Below are positions 18,134-26,415 of a DNA stretch of 64,000 nucleotides, one piece after another. The notes under the pieces were generated by a model that was not told the origin of the DNA, ran no database searches, and was given only the letters and a program-made list of their open reading frames with translations. The first letter of the stretch is position 1. Each line of letters starts with the position of its first letter. The DNA comes from Ancalomicrobiaceae bacterium S20 (GTDB lineage Bacteria; Pseudomonadota; Alphaproteobacteria; Rhizobiales; Ancalomicrobiaceae): the NCBI GenBank assembly GCA_040269895.1, contig CP158568.1, forward strand, positions 3,934,001 through 3,998,000, written 5' to 3'. The translations under genes and the position numbers were made by a program.

Positions 18134-18823
18134 TCATCGCGTCCAGGTCGCGACGATCTGGTTGCCGAAACGCACGGTGGTCACGCCCGCGGTATCGGTG
18201 CGGACGTTGAAGCATTTTTCGCGCGGGGAGCCGGTCCAGCGCGAGCAATAGCCTTCGGCGATCACACGCCAGAAGCCGTGGGTGACCGAGCCCTTCTTGC
18301 CGATCGGCGTGCGGGTCGACTTGCCGTCGGCGGTGAACACGAGCTTGAAGGCGGCCCCTTCGGGCGAGGTCGAGGTGAACGGCCGGCCGTCGAACCACCC
18401 CGTCTTGATCTCCTCGCCGGAGAGCTTTTCCGGCAGCGTCGAGACCTTGTCGCCGGGCTTGACGATCGCCGGCGTCGCCGGCTTCAGCGGCACGGCCGGA
18501 CCGGCGACGTCGGGGGTCGCGACCTGCGGCGTGGTCGGCGCGACCGGCGCGGGCGCGGTGGCGGTGCCCGGCGCCTTCGGCTGCGGCGTGTTCGGCGCGG
18601 CGGGCGTGGCGGCCGGGGCCTTGACCGCCGGCGCCTTCGGGGTGGCGAGGGGCTCGAGCGCGGAAGGCTGCTTGGCCGACGGAGCCTCGAGCGGGATCAG
18701 CCCCTTGGGCAGACCCGTCGCCGGGTCCGACTGGGCGAGGCAGGCGCCTGCCCCGGCGACAACCACCAGAGACACCAAAGCGGTCCGGGCGCACGCCCGG
18801 CCGGCCGCAACTGCAAATGCCAT
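18134..18823 (-). CDS. Secreted protein with Ala/Pro linker and DUF995-like C-terminal domain
   Basis: Protein of 229 residues with a signal peptide (hydrophobic LVSLVVVAGAGACLA near residues 17-30), a linker of about 85 residues rich in Ala, Pro, Thr and Lys, and a C-terminal domain of about 95 residues. That domain contains GFWRVIAEGYCSRW and EKCFNV, two cysteines likely to form a disulphide. The pattern resembles small periplasmic domains of the DUF995 kind, with invasion-associated IalB as a weaker alternative; I am not sure of the family. Its function is unknown. It is convergent with clpP and about 95 bp downstream of the hydroxyacid dehydrogenase gene on the same strand. Confidence 0.65.
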   Translation of the reverse strand: MAFAVAAGRACARTALVSLVVVAGAGACLAQSDPATGLPKGLIPLEAPSAKQPSALEPLATPKAPAVKAPAATPAAPNTPQPKAPGTATAPAPVAPTTPQVATPDVAGPAVPLKPATPAIVKPGDKVSTLPEKLSGEEIKTGWFDGRPFTSTSPEGAAFKLVFTADGKSTRTPIGKKGSVTHGFWRVIAEGYCSRWTGSPREKCFNVRTDTAGVTTVRFGNQIVATWTR

Positions 18824-18919
18824 GGTCCAGCCCCGGTCTTTCCGACTTCCTGTTCCGAACTGCTGTTCGTCCTGTCCGATATCGCCCCGACGCGGGTGGC
18901 CTCCCCACGGGGCCGCCGT

Positions 18920-19906
18920 TCAGAGCATGGACGGCAGCACGCGATCCGGCGGACGGTGGCCGTCCATGTAGGTCTTGATGTTGATGATCACGCGCTCGCC
19001 CATGTCGATGCGGCCCTCGACGGTCGCCGAACCCATGTGCGGCAGCAGCACCACGCGCGCAGACTTGGCGAGCTTCGGATTGACCGCCGGCTCGTGCTCG
19101 AACACGTCGAGACCGGCTCCGGCCAGTTCATCGGCGTCGAGCATGCGCGCGAGCGCGTTCTCGTCGATGACCTCGCCGCGCGCGGTGTTGACGATGTAAG
19201 ACTCCGGCCGGATCAGCTTCAGGCGGCGGGCACTGAGCAGGTGATAGGTCGCCGGCGTATGCGGGCAATGGATCGAGATGACGTCCATGCGGGCGATCAT
19301 CTGGTCCAGGCTCTCCCAATAGGTCGCCTCGAGTTCTTCCTCAACCACGCCCGGCAGGCGGCGGCGGTTGTGATAATGGATCGACATGCCGAACGCCTTG
19401 GCGCGGCGGGCGACGGCCTGACCGATCCGGCCCATGCCGACGATGCCGAGGCGCTTGCCCCAGATCCGGTGGCCGAGCATCCAGGTCGGCGACCAGCCCT
19501 TCCAGCCGTCGGACTGCATCACCTTGATGCCCTCGGCCATGCGGCGCGGCACGGCGAGGATCAGCGCCATGGTCATGTCGGCGGTGTCTTCGGTCAGCAC
19601 GCCCGGCGTGTTGGTGACCGTGATGCCGCGATTGAGCGCCGTCTGCACGTCGATGTTGTCGACGCCGTTGCCGTAGTTGGCGACCAGCCGGAGCTGCGGC
19701 CCGGCCTGACTGAGCACGGCGGCATCGAGATGGTCGGTGACGGTCGGCACGAGCACCTCGGCGGTCTTCACCGCCTCGACCAGCTCGGCCTGTGTCATGG
19801 GTTTGTCTTCGATGTTCAGCCGGGCGTCGAACAGCTCCCGCATGCGGGTCTCGATCACGTCCGGCAGCCGGCGCGTGACGACCACCAACGGCTTCGACTT
19901 CGGCAT
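18920..19906 (-). CDS. D-2-hydroxyacid dehydrogenase (glyoxylate/hydroxypyruvate reductase type)
   Basis: NAD(P)-dependent reductase of 328 residues, probably acting on glyoxylate, hydroxypyruvate or D-glycerate. The Rossmann motif GMGRIGQAVARR lies in the middle. The catalytic Arg is in NTARGEVID, the Glu in DVFEHEP and the His in LLPHMGSA. ATG 19906 has GGAG nine bases upstream on the minus strand; a longer frame to 19969 lacks family support. The exact substrate cannot be read from the sequence. Confidence 0.88.
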   Translation of the reverse strand: MPKSKPLVVVTRRLPDVIETRMRELFDARLNIEDKPMTQAELVEAVKTAEVLVPTVTDHLDAAVLSQAGPQLRLVANYGNGVDNIDVQTALNRGITVTNTPGVLTEDTADMTMALILAVPRRMAEGIKVMQSDGWKGWSPTWMLGHRIWGKRLGIVGMGRIGQAVARRAKAFGMSIHYHNRRRLPGVVEEELEATYWESLDQMIARMDVISIHCPHTPATYHLLSARRLKLIRPESYIVNTARGEVIDENALARMLDADELAGAGLDVFEHEPAVNPKLAKSARVVLLPHMGSATVEGRIDMGERVIINIKTYMDGHRPPDRVLPSML

Positions 19907-20262
19907 GGACAGACGCTCCCACTTCCCTTCGTGACGGTCACGCGTCGGCTCTCCGGGGCCTCGCGCCACCTGCGGCCCGCGCAGTGTAGCGATCGAGAGA
20001 CACCGTCCGGATGACGGACCGGCCGTTCAATTGTCGTTAACCCCACCGCTTCCAGAGTCGGACCGGTTGCGGCATGGTCCCGTCCCTCTGTACCAGAAGC
20101 CCGGCAAATGACAATTCGCCGGAATTCCGCCCGGACCCGGCCTTTCGTCGCGTGCCGGGCCCGCGTCGCCCGGAAACCGCCCGCCGGGCCGGCAATCAGG
20201 GGCCGCCGACCGCGGCATTCGTTCCGGTTCGCCGCCGGCTTGCGTCAAGGATCCTGCTCGAC
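19907..20262. other. Divergent intergenic region
   Basis: About 356 bp between the divergent hydroxyacid dehydrogenase and SH3 genes. It is less GC-rich around 20020-20040 (CAATTGTCGTTAAC), where promoters for both genes may lie. I see no convincing -35/-10 pair, hairpin or extra gene. Confidence 0.5.
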
Positions 20263-20784
20263 ATGCTGAATGCCCTCGCTCGCTATGCGCTGATCGCAAT
20301 GCTCGCCGTCGGTTCCGGTGCGAGCCCCGCCTCGGCGCAGGGCATCCAGCGCGGCCCGAGCGGCTATCCGTTGCCGCGCTTCGCGAGCATCAAATCCTTC
20401 CCCGTCAATGTCCGGCAGGGGCCGAGCCGCGATCACGACGTCGCTTGGACCTTCATGCGGGCGGGCGTGCCGGTCGAGATCACGCAGGAATACGACATCT
20501 GGTTCCGGATCCGCGATTCCGAGGGTCAGGAGGGCTGGGTGCAGAAGACGCTGCTGTCGGGCCGGCGCACCGCGCTGATCACGCCCTGGGAGAAGGGTCC
20601 GAACGCCCCGGTGCGCGACAAGCCGGATCAGGCGGCGCGCGTCACCGCCTATCTGGAACCGATGGTGCTGGTCGATGTCGCCGAGTGCAACGGCACCTGG
20701 TGCCGGATCGCCGTCGAAGGGATCAAGGGCTGGATCGACCAGACCAAGGTCTGGGGCGTCTATCCGGGCGAAAAGGTCGAGTGA
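20263..20784 (+). CDS. Secreted protein with two bacterial SH3-like repeats
   Basis: Protein of 173 residues with a signal peptide (cleavage expected after SPASA, about residue 25). The mature part has two SH3-like units: the first around FPVNVRQGPS to EGWVQKTLL, the second around APVRDKPDQ to GIKGWIDQTKVWGV. Such SH3_3/SH3_4 proteins are periplasmic and often bind the cell wall, but no enzymatic domain is attached. ATG 20263 places the signal peptide directly at the start; AAGGA lies 11 bp upstream. The open frame upstream is not supported. Confidence 0.85.
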   Translation: MLNALARYALIAMLAVGSGASPASAQGIQRGPSGYPLPRFASIKSFPVNVRQGPSRDHDVAWTFMRAGVPVEITQEYDIWFRIRDSEGQEGWVQKTLLSGRRTALITPWEKGPNAPVRDKPDQAARVTAYLEPMVLVDVAECNGTWCRIAVEGIKGWIDQTKVWGVYPGEKVE

Positions 20785-20877
20785 CGCGGTCGCGGCCCCC
20801 TTGCGAGCGCGTCACGACCCACATAGGATACGAACGTCTCTTATCGTAGACGATCCTTCTCCGACCGCGGACATACC

Positions 20878-21417
20878 ATGACCCAGGCCTCGAGCCCTGC
20901 CGCTTCTCGGATCATCATCCGCGACGCCACCGACGCCGATCTCGCCACCGTGCGCGACATCTACAACGACGCCGTGGTGAACACGACGGCGATCTGGAAC
21001 GAGCGCGTCGTCGACCTCGCCGACCGGATCGCCTGGGCCGAGGCGCGCCGCAAGCTCGGCTATCCGGTGCTGGTCGCCGAGGTCGAGGGGGTGGTCGCGG
21101 GCTATGCGAGCTTCGGCGATTTTCGCGCCTTTGAAGGCTATCGTCACACGGCCGAGCATTCGATCTACGTCGGAAGCGCGTTCCGCCGGCGCGGACTGGC
21201 GGAGAAGCTGCTCGCCGCGCTGGAGATCCGCGCGATCGGCTGCGGCAAGCATGTGCTGGTCGGCGGCATCGAGGCCGGCAACCACGGTTCGATCGCGCTG
21301 CATACCAAGGCCGGCTACGTCGAGGTCGGCCGCATGCCCGAGGTCGGGCGCAAGTTCGACCGCTGGCTCGACCTCGTGTTCATGCAGAAGATCCTGCCCG
21401 CGACCATCACCGTGTGA
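20878..21417 (+). CDS. GNAT N-acetyltransferase (phosphinothricin/methionine-sulfone type)
   Basis: Acetyl-CoA-dependent N-acetyltransferase of 179 residues. The opening IRDATDADLATVRDIYNDAV, the central GYASFGDFR, the acetyl-CoA loop FRRRGLAEKLL and the late GNHGSIALHTKAGY match the Pat/MnaT subgroup. Enzymes of this group acetylate methionine sulfone, methionine sulfoximine or phosphinothricin; the native substrate here is not known. It stands alone, 94 bp before the MarR-type regulator. Confidence 0.85.
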   Translation: MTQASSPAASRIIIRDATDADLATVRDIYNDAVVNTTAIWNERVVDLADRIAWAEARRKLGYPVLVAEVEGVVAGYASFGDFRAFEGYRHTAEHSIYVGSAFRRRGLAEKLLAALEIRAIGCGKHVLVGGIEAGNHGSIALHTKAGYVEVGRMPEVGRKFDRWLDLVFMQKILPATITV

Positions 21418-21497
21418 CAGCCGCGGGGAACGAGGCCGTTGCCCAAAATCGGCGCAAGACCGGGGATTTGCCGCATTGCGAAATGCCGGTCCGCAAT

Positions 21498-21507
21498 CTA
21501 TGCATAG
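21498..21507. promoter_or_regulatory. Palindrome directly upstream of the MarR-type gene
   Basis: CTATGCATAG is a perfect 10-bp palindrome ending three bases before the ATG at 21511, in an AT-rich pocket that also contains ATGCAT at 21511. The position suits an autoregulatory operator for the regulator, but that is inferred. Confidence 0.4.
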
Positions 21508-21510
21508 GAC

Positions 21511-22035
21511 ATGCATGAGCGTCTGACCGCCAATCGCCTCGCCGCGCTCGCCACCGCCCTCGACGACGCCATGACGGCGGAGACCGACGGGCTGTCGGAG
21601 AGCGCCGTCGCCGCCCTGCTGGTGGTCCGCCGGTCGGAACCGGTGCCGATCCAGGACATCGCCCGCACGATCGGGCTGACCCATTCCGCGACCGTGCGGC
21701 TGATCGACCGGCTCGAAGAAGGCTGGCTGGTCCGGCGCCTGTCGCGCAAGGGCCGCGAGGTCTCGGTGGAGACCACCGCACGCGGCAAGCGCCGCGCGAG
21801 CCAGCTCCAGGATCGGCGGATCGGCGCCGCCGACGCGCTGATCGGCGCGCTCGACGAGGAGGAGCGCGCGCTGCTCGCCGGTCTGATCGATCGCATGCTC
21901 GAAGTGCCCGTCGACGGCCGCGCCCGTGCCGAACGCATCTGCCGGCTCTGCGACCACGGCGTCTGCCGCGGCGCCGACTGCCCGGTCGACGCGGCGGCCG
22001 ACCGCATGGACGCCGCCAAGTCCGGCGCGGCCTGA
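21511..22035 (+). CDS. MarR-family regulator with C-terminal four-cysteine motif
   Basis: Protein of 174 residues. A winged-helix MarR domain occupies about residues 10-125: VPIQDIARTIGLTHSATVRLIDRL is the recognition part and ends LSRKGREVSVETTARG. The C-terminal 40 residues carry C-x2-C-x4-C-x4-C (RICRLCDHGVCRGADCPV), which could bind zinc or an iron-sulphur cluster or respond to oxidation. The target genes are unknown; the neighbouring GNAT and tsaB give no clear hint. A palindrome precedes the start. Confidence 0.85.
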   Translation: MHERLTANRLAALATALDDAMTAETDGLSESAVAALLVVRRSEPVPIQDIARTIGLTHSATVRLIDRLEEGWLVRRLSRKGREVSVETTARGKRRASQLQDRRIGAADALIGALDEEERALLAGLIDRMLEVPVDGRARAERICRLCDHGVCRGADCPVDAAADRMDAAKSGAA

Positions 22036-22136
22036 GCGGATCCCCAGCCAGGCTTCCGCCTTTCGGGGAAAGACCGAGGCACGCGGCCCTGCCACCGCTC
22101 GACAGACAGCCCGCCCGCGGTCTAAGACGCCTGCCC

Positions 22137-22924
22137 ATGCTGGTTCTCGCCCTCGATACCGCCCTCGATGCCTGCGCTTGCGCCGTTCTCGACCACGGCG
22201 CCGCGCTGGCGCGCGTCACGGCCGAGACGGACGTCATCGGGCGCGGCCACGCCGAACGGCTGATGGACCTGATCGCGGCGACGCTCGACCGGGCGGGGGT
22301 CGCGCTGACCGCTATCGACCGTTTCGCGGTCAGCGTGGGACCGGGCAGCTTCACCGGCATCCGCGTCGGCGTTGCGGTCGCCCGCGGCTTCGCGGTCGCG
22401 ACCGGCCGGCCTGTGTCGGCATTTCATCGCTGGAAGCGCTCGGCGCGGACGGCCGGGCGGCCCTGCCGGGCCGGGCGATTCTCGCGGCGATCGATGCCCG
22501 GCGCGGCGAGGTCTACGCCCAGGCTTTTTCGGCCGACGGCACCGCGCTCTCCGACCCCGCCGCCATGGCGATCCCGGCCGCGGCGGCGCTCGCGACCGCC
22601 CATGGCGCGGCGCTGATCGGTTCGGGCACAGGACTGTTGCGCGGCGAAAATCCCGCGCTCGCCATCGCGGCCGAGCGGGCGTTTCCCGCCATCGAGACGA
22701 TCGCGCGCCTTGCCGCCGAGCGCCCCGACCTGCATCTGCCGCCGAAGCCGTTCTACCTGCGCGCCGCCGACGCCAAGCCGCAGGAAGGGTTCCGCATCGC
22801 GCGCGTGGCCGGAGCGGCATCGCCCGATGCCGGCACAGGCGCGAGCGGCGCGGAGCGCGAAGGGGCGTCGCATGAGCGCGTCCGGATGGCTCTGGTGGTG
22901 GCCGGCGACGCCGGTCGTCTATGA
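22137..22924 (+). pseudogene. tsaB: tRNA threonylcarbamoyladenosine synthesis protein TsaB, frameshifted as read
   Basis: ASKHA-fold partner of TsaD in making t6A37 of tRNAs that read ANN codons. The N-terminal part starts at ATG 22137 and includes VSVGPGSFTGIRVGVAVARGF. Near 22409-22416 the coding sense jumps to the next frame, which continues GISSLEALGADGR, AIDARRGEVYAQ and PKPFYLRA up to TGA 22922-22924. One missing G (GTGTC for GTGGTC) would give the family-typical PVVGISSLEAL and a protein of 262 residues. TsaB is normally essential, so an error in the sequence is more likely than a true pseudogene. Its end overlaps rimI by 53 bp. Confidence 0.85.
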
Positions 22925-23375
22925 GGCCGCGCAGCCGGGCGACGCGGCGCGGCTCGCCGAGATCCATGCCGGCTCGTTCGCACACGAGTGGAGCGAGCCC
23001 GAGATCTCGAATTTCCTCACCGATCCGACGGTCTTCGGCATCGTGGCGCGCCGCGCCAACGCGTTCGGCACCAAGAGCGCGATCGCCTTCGGCCTGTTCC
23101 GCCACCTCGGCGACGAGGCCGAGGTGCTGACCATCGCGGTCGACCCGCGCTACCGGACGCGCGGTCACGGTCGCGGCGTGCTCGACGCCGCGATCCGCAG
23201 GCTCTATCGCGACCGGGCGGAGGCGCTGTTCCTCGAGGTCGACGCGGAGAATACCCCGGCCCTGGCGCTCTACCGCCGGCTCGGCTTCCGGCAGGTCGGC
23301 GAACGCAAGGGCTATTACGCACGTCCCGATGCGCCGCCCGCGACCGCGCTTGTCATGCGCGCCGATCTTCGCTAA
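22872..23375 (+). CDS. rimI: Ribosomal-protein-alanine N-acetyltransferase RimI
   Basis: GNAT enzyme of 167 residues that acetylates the N-terminus of ribosomal protein S18 in E. coli. The acetyl-CoA site is around LTIAVDPRYRTRGHGRGVLD, and the C-terminal LFLEVDAENTPALALYRRLGFRQVG is typical of RimI. Position directly after tsaB, with which it is classically linked, supports the call. AAGGGG about 7 bp before ATG 22872 sets the start. The first 15 residues are Trp-rich and not conserved. Confidence 0.9.
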   Translation: MSASGWLWWWPATPVVYEAAQPGDAARLAEIHAGSFAHEWSEPEISNFLTDPTVFGIVARRANAFGTKSAIAFGLFRHLGDEAEVLTIAVDPRYRTRGHGRGVLDAAIRRLYRDRAEALFLEVDAENTPALALYRRLGFRQVGERKGYYARPDAPPATALVMRADLR

Positions 23376-23413
23376 GCCGCGACCATTCCAGATCCAACGG
23401 CGAGGCCCGCCCC

Positions 23414-23926
23414 TTGAGTGCCGGCGACACCGCCCATAGCGACAAGACCCGCCGGGACGGGCTCGAGCGCAGCCTCGAGGACCTGTGCACCGACCAGGGC
23501 ATGCGCATGACCGACCAGCGTCGGGTGATCGCGCGCGTCATCGCCGAGGCGACCGACCACCCGGACGTCGAGGAGCTGCATCGCCGCGCCGCGCAGGTCG
23601 ACCGGCGTATCTCGATCTCGACCGTCTATCGGACCGTCAAGCTGTTCGAGGACGCCGGCATGATCGAGCGCCACGATTTTCGCGACGGCCGCTCGCGCTA
23701 TGAGACCGTGCAGGACGAGCACCACGACCATCTGATCGACCTGCGCTCCGGCCGCGTCATCGAGTTCCGCAACGAGGACATCGAAAAGCTGCAGGAGTTC
23801 ATCGCCCGCGAGCTCGGCTTTCGGCTGGTCGATCACCGGCTCGAACTCTACGGCGTGCCGCTCGGCGACGACGAGGCCCCCGCCGCGCCGCGCGACCCCG
23901 GCGATCCGGACGAGCGGACCCGATGA
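23414..23926 (+). CDS. fur: Fur-family metalloregulator (Fur/Mur type)
   Basis: Metal-dependent repressor of 170 residues. The DNA-binding winged helix includes CTDQGMRMTDQRRVIARVI and ISISTVYRTVKLFEDAGMI. The metal-binding part has ERHDFRDGRSRYE and the HHDHLID cluster. In Hyphomicrobiales the protein of this type mostly acts as Mur, a manganese-responsive repressor of mntH/sitABCD, while iron control rests on RirA and Irr; the actual metal cannot be told from sequence. The only suitable start is TTG 23414, with GAGG 8 bp upstream. It overlaps the next gene by four bases (ATGA). Confidence 0.9.
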   Translation: MSAGDTAHSDKTRRDGLERSLEDLCTDQGMRMTDQRRVIARVIAEATDHPDVEELHRRAAQVDRRISISTVYRTVKLFEDAGMIERHDFRDGRSRYETVQDEHHDHLIDLRSGRVIEFRNEDIEKLQEFIARELGFRLVDHRLELYGVPLGDDEAPAAPRDPGDPDERTR

Positions 23927-24771
23927 TCCCGAAGCTGCGCGCCTATTTCGCCCTCGCCTGGCTCGCGGCGATCACGGTCGTGGCGCTGCCCTTGCAGATC
24001 ATCGCTGTCAAATTCGGCTGGGGCATCGCGAAGTCGCTGCCGGTCTGGTGGCACGGCAAGGCCTTGCGCGCCGCCGGGCTCGCGGTGCGCGTCACCGGCG
24101 CGCCGGCGCGCGAACGGCCGCTGATGATCGTCGCCAATCATGCGTCGTGGGCGGACATCTCGGTGATCGCGAGCCTGATGCCGTGTTCGTTCGTGGCCAA
24201 GTCGGAGGTTGCGACCTGGCCGCTGTTCGGTCTCTTCGCCAAGCTGCAGCGCTGCATTTTCGTCGAGCGCGCCCGGCGCTCCAAGACGGCCGAGACCGCG
24301 GCCGAGATGGCCGACCGGCTGTCGGACGGCGACGCGATCGTGCTGTTTCCGGAAGGCACCTCGTCGGACGGCAACCGCGTGCTGCCGTTCCGCTCGGCGC
24401 TGATCGGCGCGGCGCATGCCGCGATCTCCCGTGGCGGCCACGAGCGGGTCCATGTGCAGGCCATGTCGGTCGCCTACACACGGCTCGGCGGCCTGCCGAT
24501 GAGCCGCAGCGAGCGGCCGCTCGTCTCCTGGTTCGGCGACATGGAACTGCCGGGCCACCTGTGGGGCGTGTTCCTGAAGGGGCCGATCGACGTCGAGGTC
24601 CGGTTCGGCGAGCCGATCCCGGTCGACGGCACCACCGACCGCAAGGTGCTGACGCAGACCCTCGAACTCCAGGTCCGCGCCATGACCATGGCCGCGCTGC
24701 ATGGCCGGCCGCTGCCGCATGGCGGCCTGCCGGCACCGGCCGAGCCGCGGGCTCTGGCGATCGTGCGCTGA
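23923..24771 (+). CDS. plsC: Lysophospholipid acyltransferase (1-acylglycerol-3-phosphate acyltransferase type)
   Basis: Membrane-associated acyltransferase of 282 residues with an N-terminal hydrophobic segment. The catalytic H-x4-D motif NHASWAD is at about residue 71 and the substrate-binding FPEGTSSDGN at about 142. It could be PlsC, making phosphatidic acid, or the related OlsA that makes ornithine lipids in rhizobia; I cannot separate them by eye. It is translationally coupled to the Fur-type gene by a 4-bp overlap. Confidence 0.85.
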   Translation: MIPKLRAYFALAWLAAITVVALPLQIIAVKFGWGIAKSLPVWWHGKALRAAGLAVRVTGAPARERPLMIVANHASWADISVIASLMPCSFVAKSEVATWPLFGLFAKLQRCIFVERARRSKTAETAAEMADRLSDGDAIVLFPEGTSSDGNRVLPFRSALIGAAHAAISRGGHERVHVQAMSVAYTRLGGLPMSRSERPLVSWFGDMELPGHLWGVFLKGPIDVEVRFGEPIPVDGTTDRKVLTQTLELQVRAMTMAALHGRPLPHGGLPAPAEPRALAIVR

Positions 24772-24772
24772 T

Positions 24773-24897
24773 CCGGCCGCACGCACGGCGCGCGTCCGTC
24801 GCAGCCGTGTCGTGAGCCGGCGCTATTCTCTCCGACGCCGATCCGCGCTAGAGATGCGAAAATCGAGGCGGAGGGCGGCCGGCCGCACGCACGGCGC
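24773..24897. repeat. 19-bp direct repeat between plsC and miaB
   Basis: CCGGCCGCACGCACGGCGC occurs at 24773-24791 and again at 24879-24897, 106 bp apart. Both copies are exact. They bracket most of the plsC-miaB gap, which otherwise holds no gene. It may be a remnant of a local duplication. Confidence 0.75.
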
Positions 24898-24920
24898 CGT
24901 CGAACGAGGTTGTCCAGCCG

Positions 24921-26411
24921 GTGAGCGGAATTCGCAAAGTCCACGTCAAGACCTACGGCTGCCAGATGAACGTCTACGACAGCGATCGTATGACGGACGC
25001 GTTGGCGCCGGAGGGCTACGTCGAGACCGACAACATCGACGAGGCCGATCTCGTCATCCTGAACACCTGCCACATCCGCGAGAAGGCGGCCGAGAAGGTC
25101 TATTCCGAGCTCGGCCGCCTGCGCGTGATGAAGCAGGAGCGCGCCGCGCGCGGCGATAGCCTCATGGTCGGCGTCGCGGGTTGCGTCGCCCAGGCCGAGG
25201 GCAAGGAGATCGTCCGCCGCGCGCCCGTGGTCGACATAGTGTTCGGCCCGCAGAGCTATCACCTCTTGCCCGATCTGGTCGCCAAGGCGAAGGCCGGCCG
25301 CGTGGTCGAGACCGAGTTCCCGGTCGAGGACAAGTTCGAGCACCTGCCGGCGCCGACGCGCGAGAAGACCATCGCGCGCGGCGTCACCTCGTTCCTGACC
25401 GTGCAGGAAGGCTGCGACAAGTTCTGCGCCTTCTGCGTCGTGCCCTACACGCGCGGCGCGGAAGTGTCGCGCCCGGCGGCGCAGATCATCGCCGAGGCGG
25501 AACGGCTGGCCGGGGCCGGCGTGCGCGAGGTGACGCTGCTCGGGCAGAACGTCAATGCCTACCACGGGGCCGATCACGGCGAGGGCTGGTCCGCCGAGAC
25601 GGGCGGCCGCGACTGGAACCTCGCGCGGCTCCTCACGCGCCTCGCTGAGATCCCCGGCCTCGACCGGCTGCGCTACACGACCAGCCACCCGCGCGACATG
25701 GACGACGAGCTGATCGCCGCGCATCGCGACCTGCCGCAGCTGATGCCCTACCTGCATTTGCCGGTGCAGTCCGGCTCGGACCGCATCCTCGCGGCGATGA
25801 ACCGCAAGCACGATGCCGCCGACTACCTGCGCCTGATCGAGCGGATCCGCGCGGCGCGGCCGGACATCGCGCTGTCGGGCGACTTCATCGTCGGCTTTCC
25901 GGGCGAGACGGAAGAGGACTTCCGCGACACGCTCCGGATCATCGACGAGGTCGGCTACGCCTCGGCCTTCTCGTTCAAATATTCGCCGCGGCCGGGCACG
26001 CCGGCGGCGACCGCGACGGACCAGGTTCCGGAGCCGGTCAAGACCGAGCGGCTCGCCCGCCTGCAAGAAGTGCTGGATGCTCGAACGAAGGCCTTCAACG
26101 AATCGCGAAACGGCATGATCATGGACGTGCTGTTCGAAAAGCCCGGCCGCAAGCCGGGACAGATCGTCGGCCGTTCGCCCTGGCTCCAGCCGGTCCAGGT
26201 CGATGCGCCGACCGAGATGATCGGCACCATCGCGCGGGTGCGCATCGAGGCGATCGGAACCTTCAGTCTCTTCGGAGCTTTGGTTTCGACTGCCGGGGCG
26301 GTCGTCGCCGGGGATACCGGCGCGGCGGCCAGGGGGGCCTCCGGCCTTCCGACGACCGCGCACCCGGCCAATGTTCACCCCGCCCTCGGGGCGGGTGCGG
26401 GAGGATCGTGA
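24921..26411 (+). CDS. miaB: tRNA-2-methylthio-N6-dimethylallyladenosine synthase
   Basis: Radical-SAM methylthiotransferase that makes ms2i6A37 in tRNAs reading UNN codons. It has 496 residues. The N-terminal auxiliary cluster cysteines lie in KTYGCQMN (Cys14), LNTCHIRE and AGCVAQAEG; the radical-SAM triad is [10 protein letters not shown]; a TRAM domain is near residues 400-465. The start is GTG 24921, giving the conserved KVHVKTYGC opening. About 30 residues at the C-terminus are Gly/Ala-rich and not conserved. phoH-like, ybeY and the CorC-type gene follow, the conserved miaB-ybeZ-ybeY-ybeX-lnt order. Confidence 0.96.
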   Translation: MSGIRKVHVKTYGCQMNVYDSDRMTDALAPEGYVETDNIDEADLVILNTCHIREKAAEKVYSELGRLRVMKQERAARGDSLMVGVAGCVAQAEGKEIVRRAPVVDIVFGPQSYHLLPDLVAKAKAGRVVETEFPVEDKFEHLPAPTREKTIARGVTSFLTVQEGCDKFCAFCVVPYTRGAEVSRPAAQIIAEAERLAGAGVREVTLLGQNVNAYHGADHGEGWSAETGGRDWNLARLLTRLAEIPGLDRLRYTTSHPRDMDDELIAAHRDLPQLMPYLHLPVQSGSDRILAAMNRKHDAADYLRLIERIRAARPDIALSGDFIVGFPGETEEDFRDTLRIIDEVGYASAFSFKYSPRPGTPAATATDQVPEPVKTERLARLQEVLDARTKAFNESRNGMIMDVLFEKPGRKPGQIVGRSPWLQPVQVDAPTEMIGTIARVRIEAIGTFSLFGALVSTAGAVVAGDTGAAARGASGLPTTAHPANVHPALGAGAGGS

Positions 26412-26415
26412 AGGC

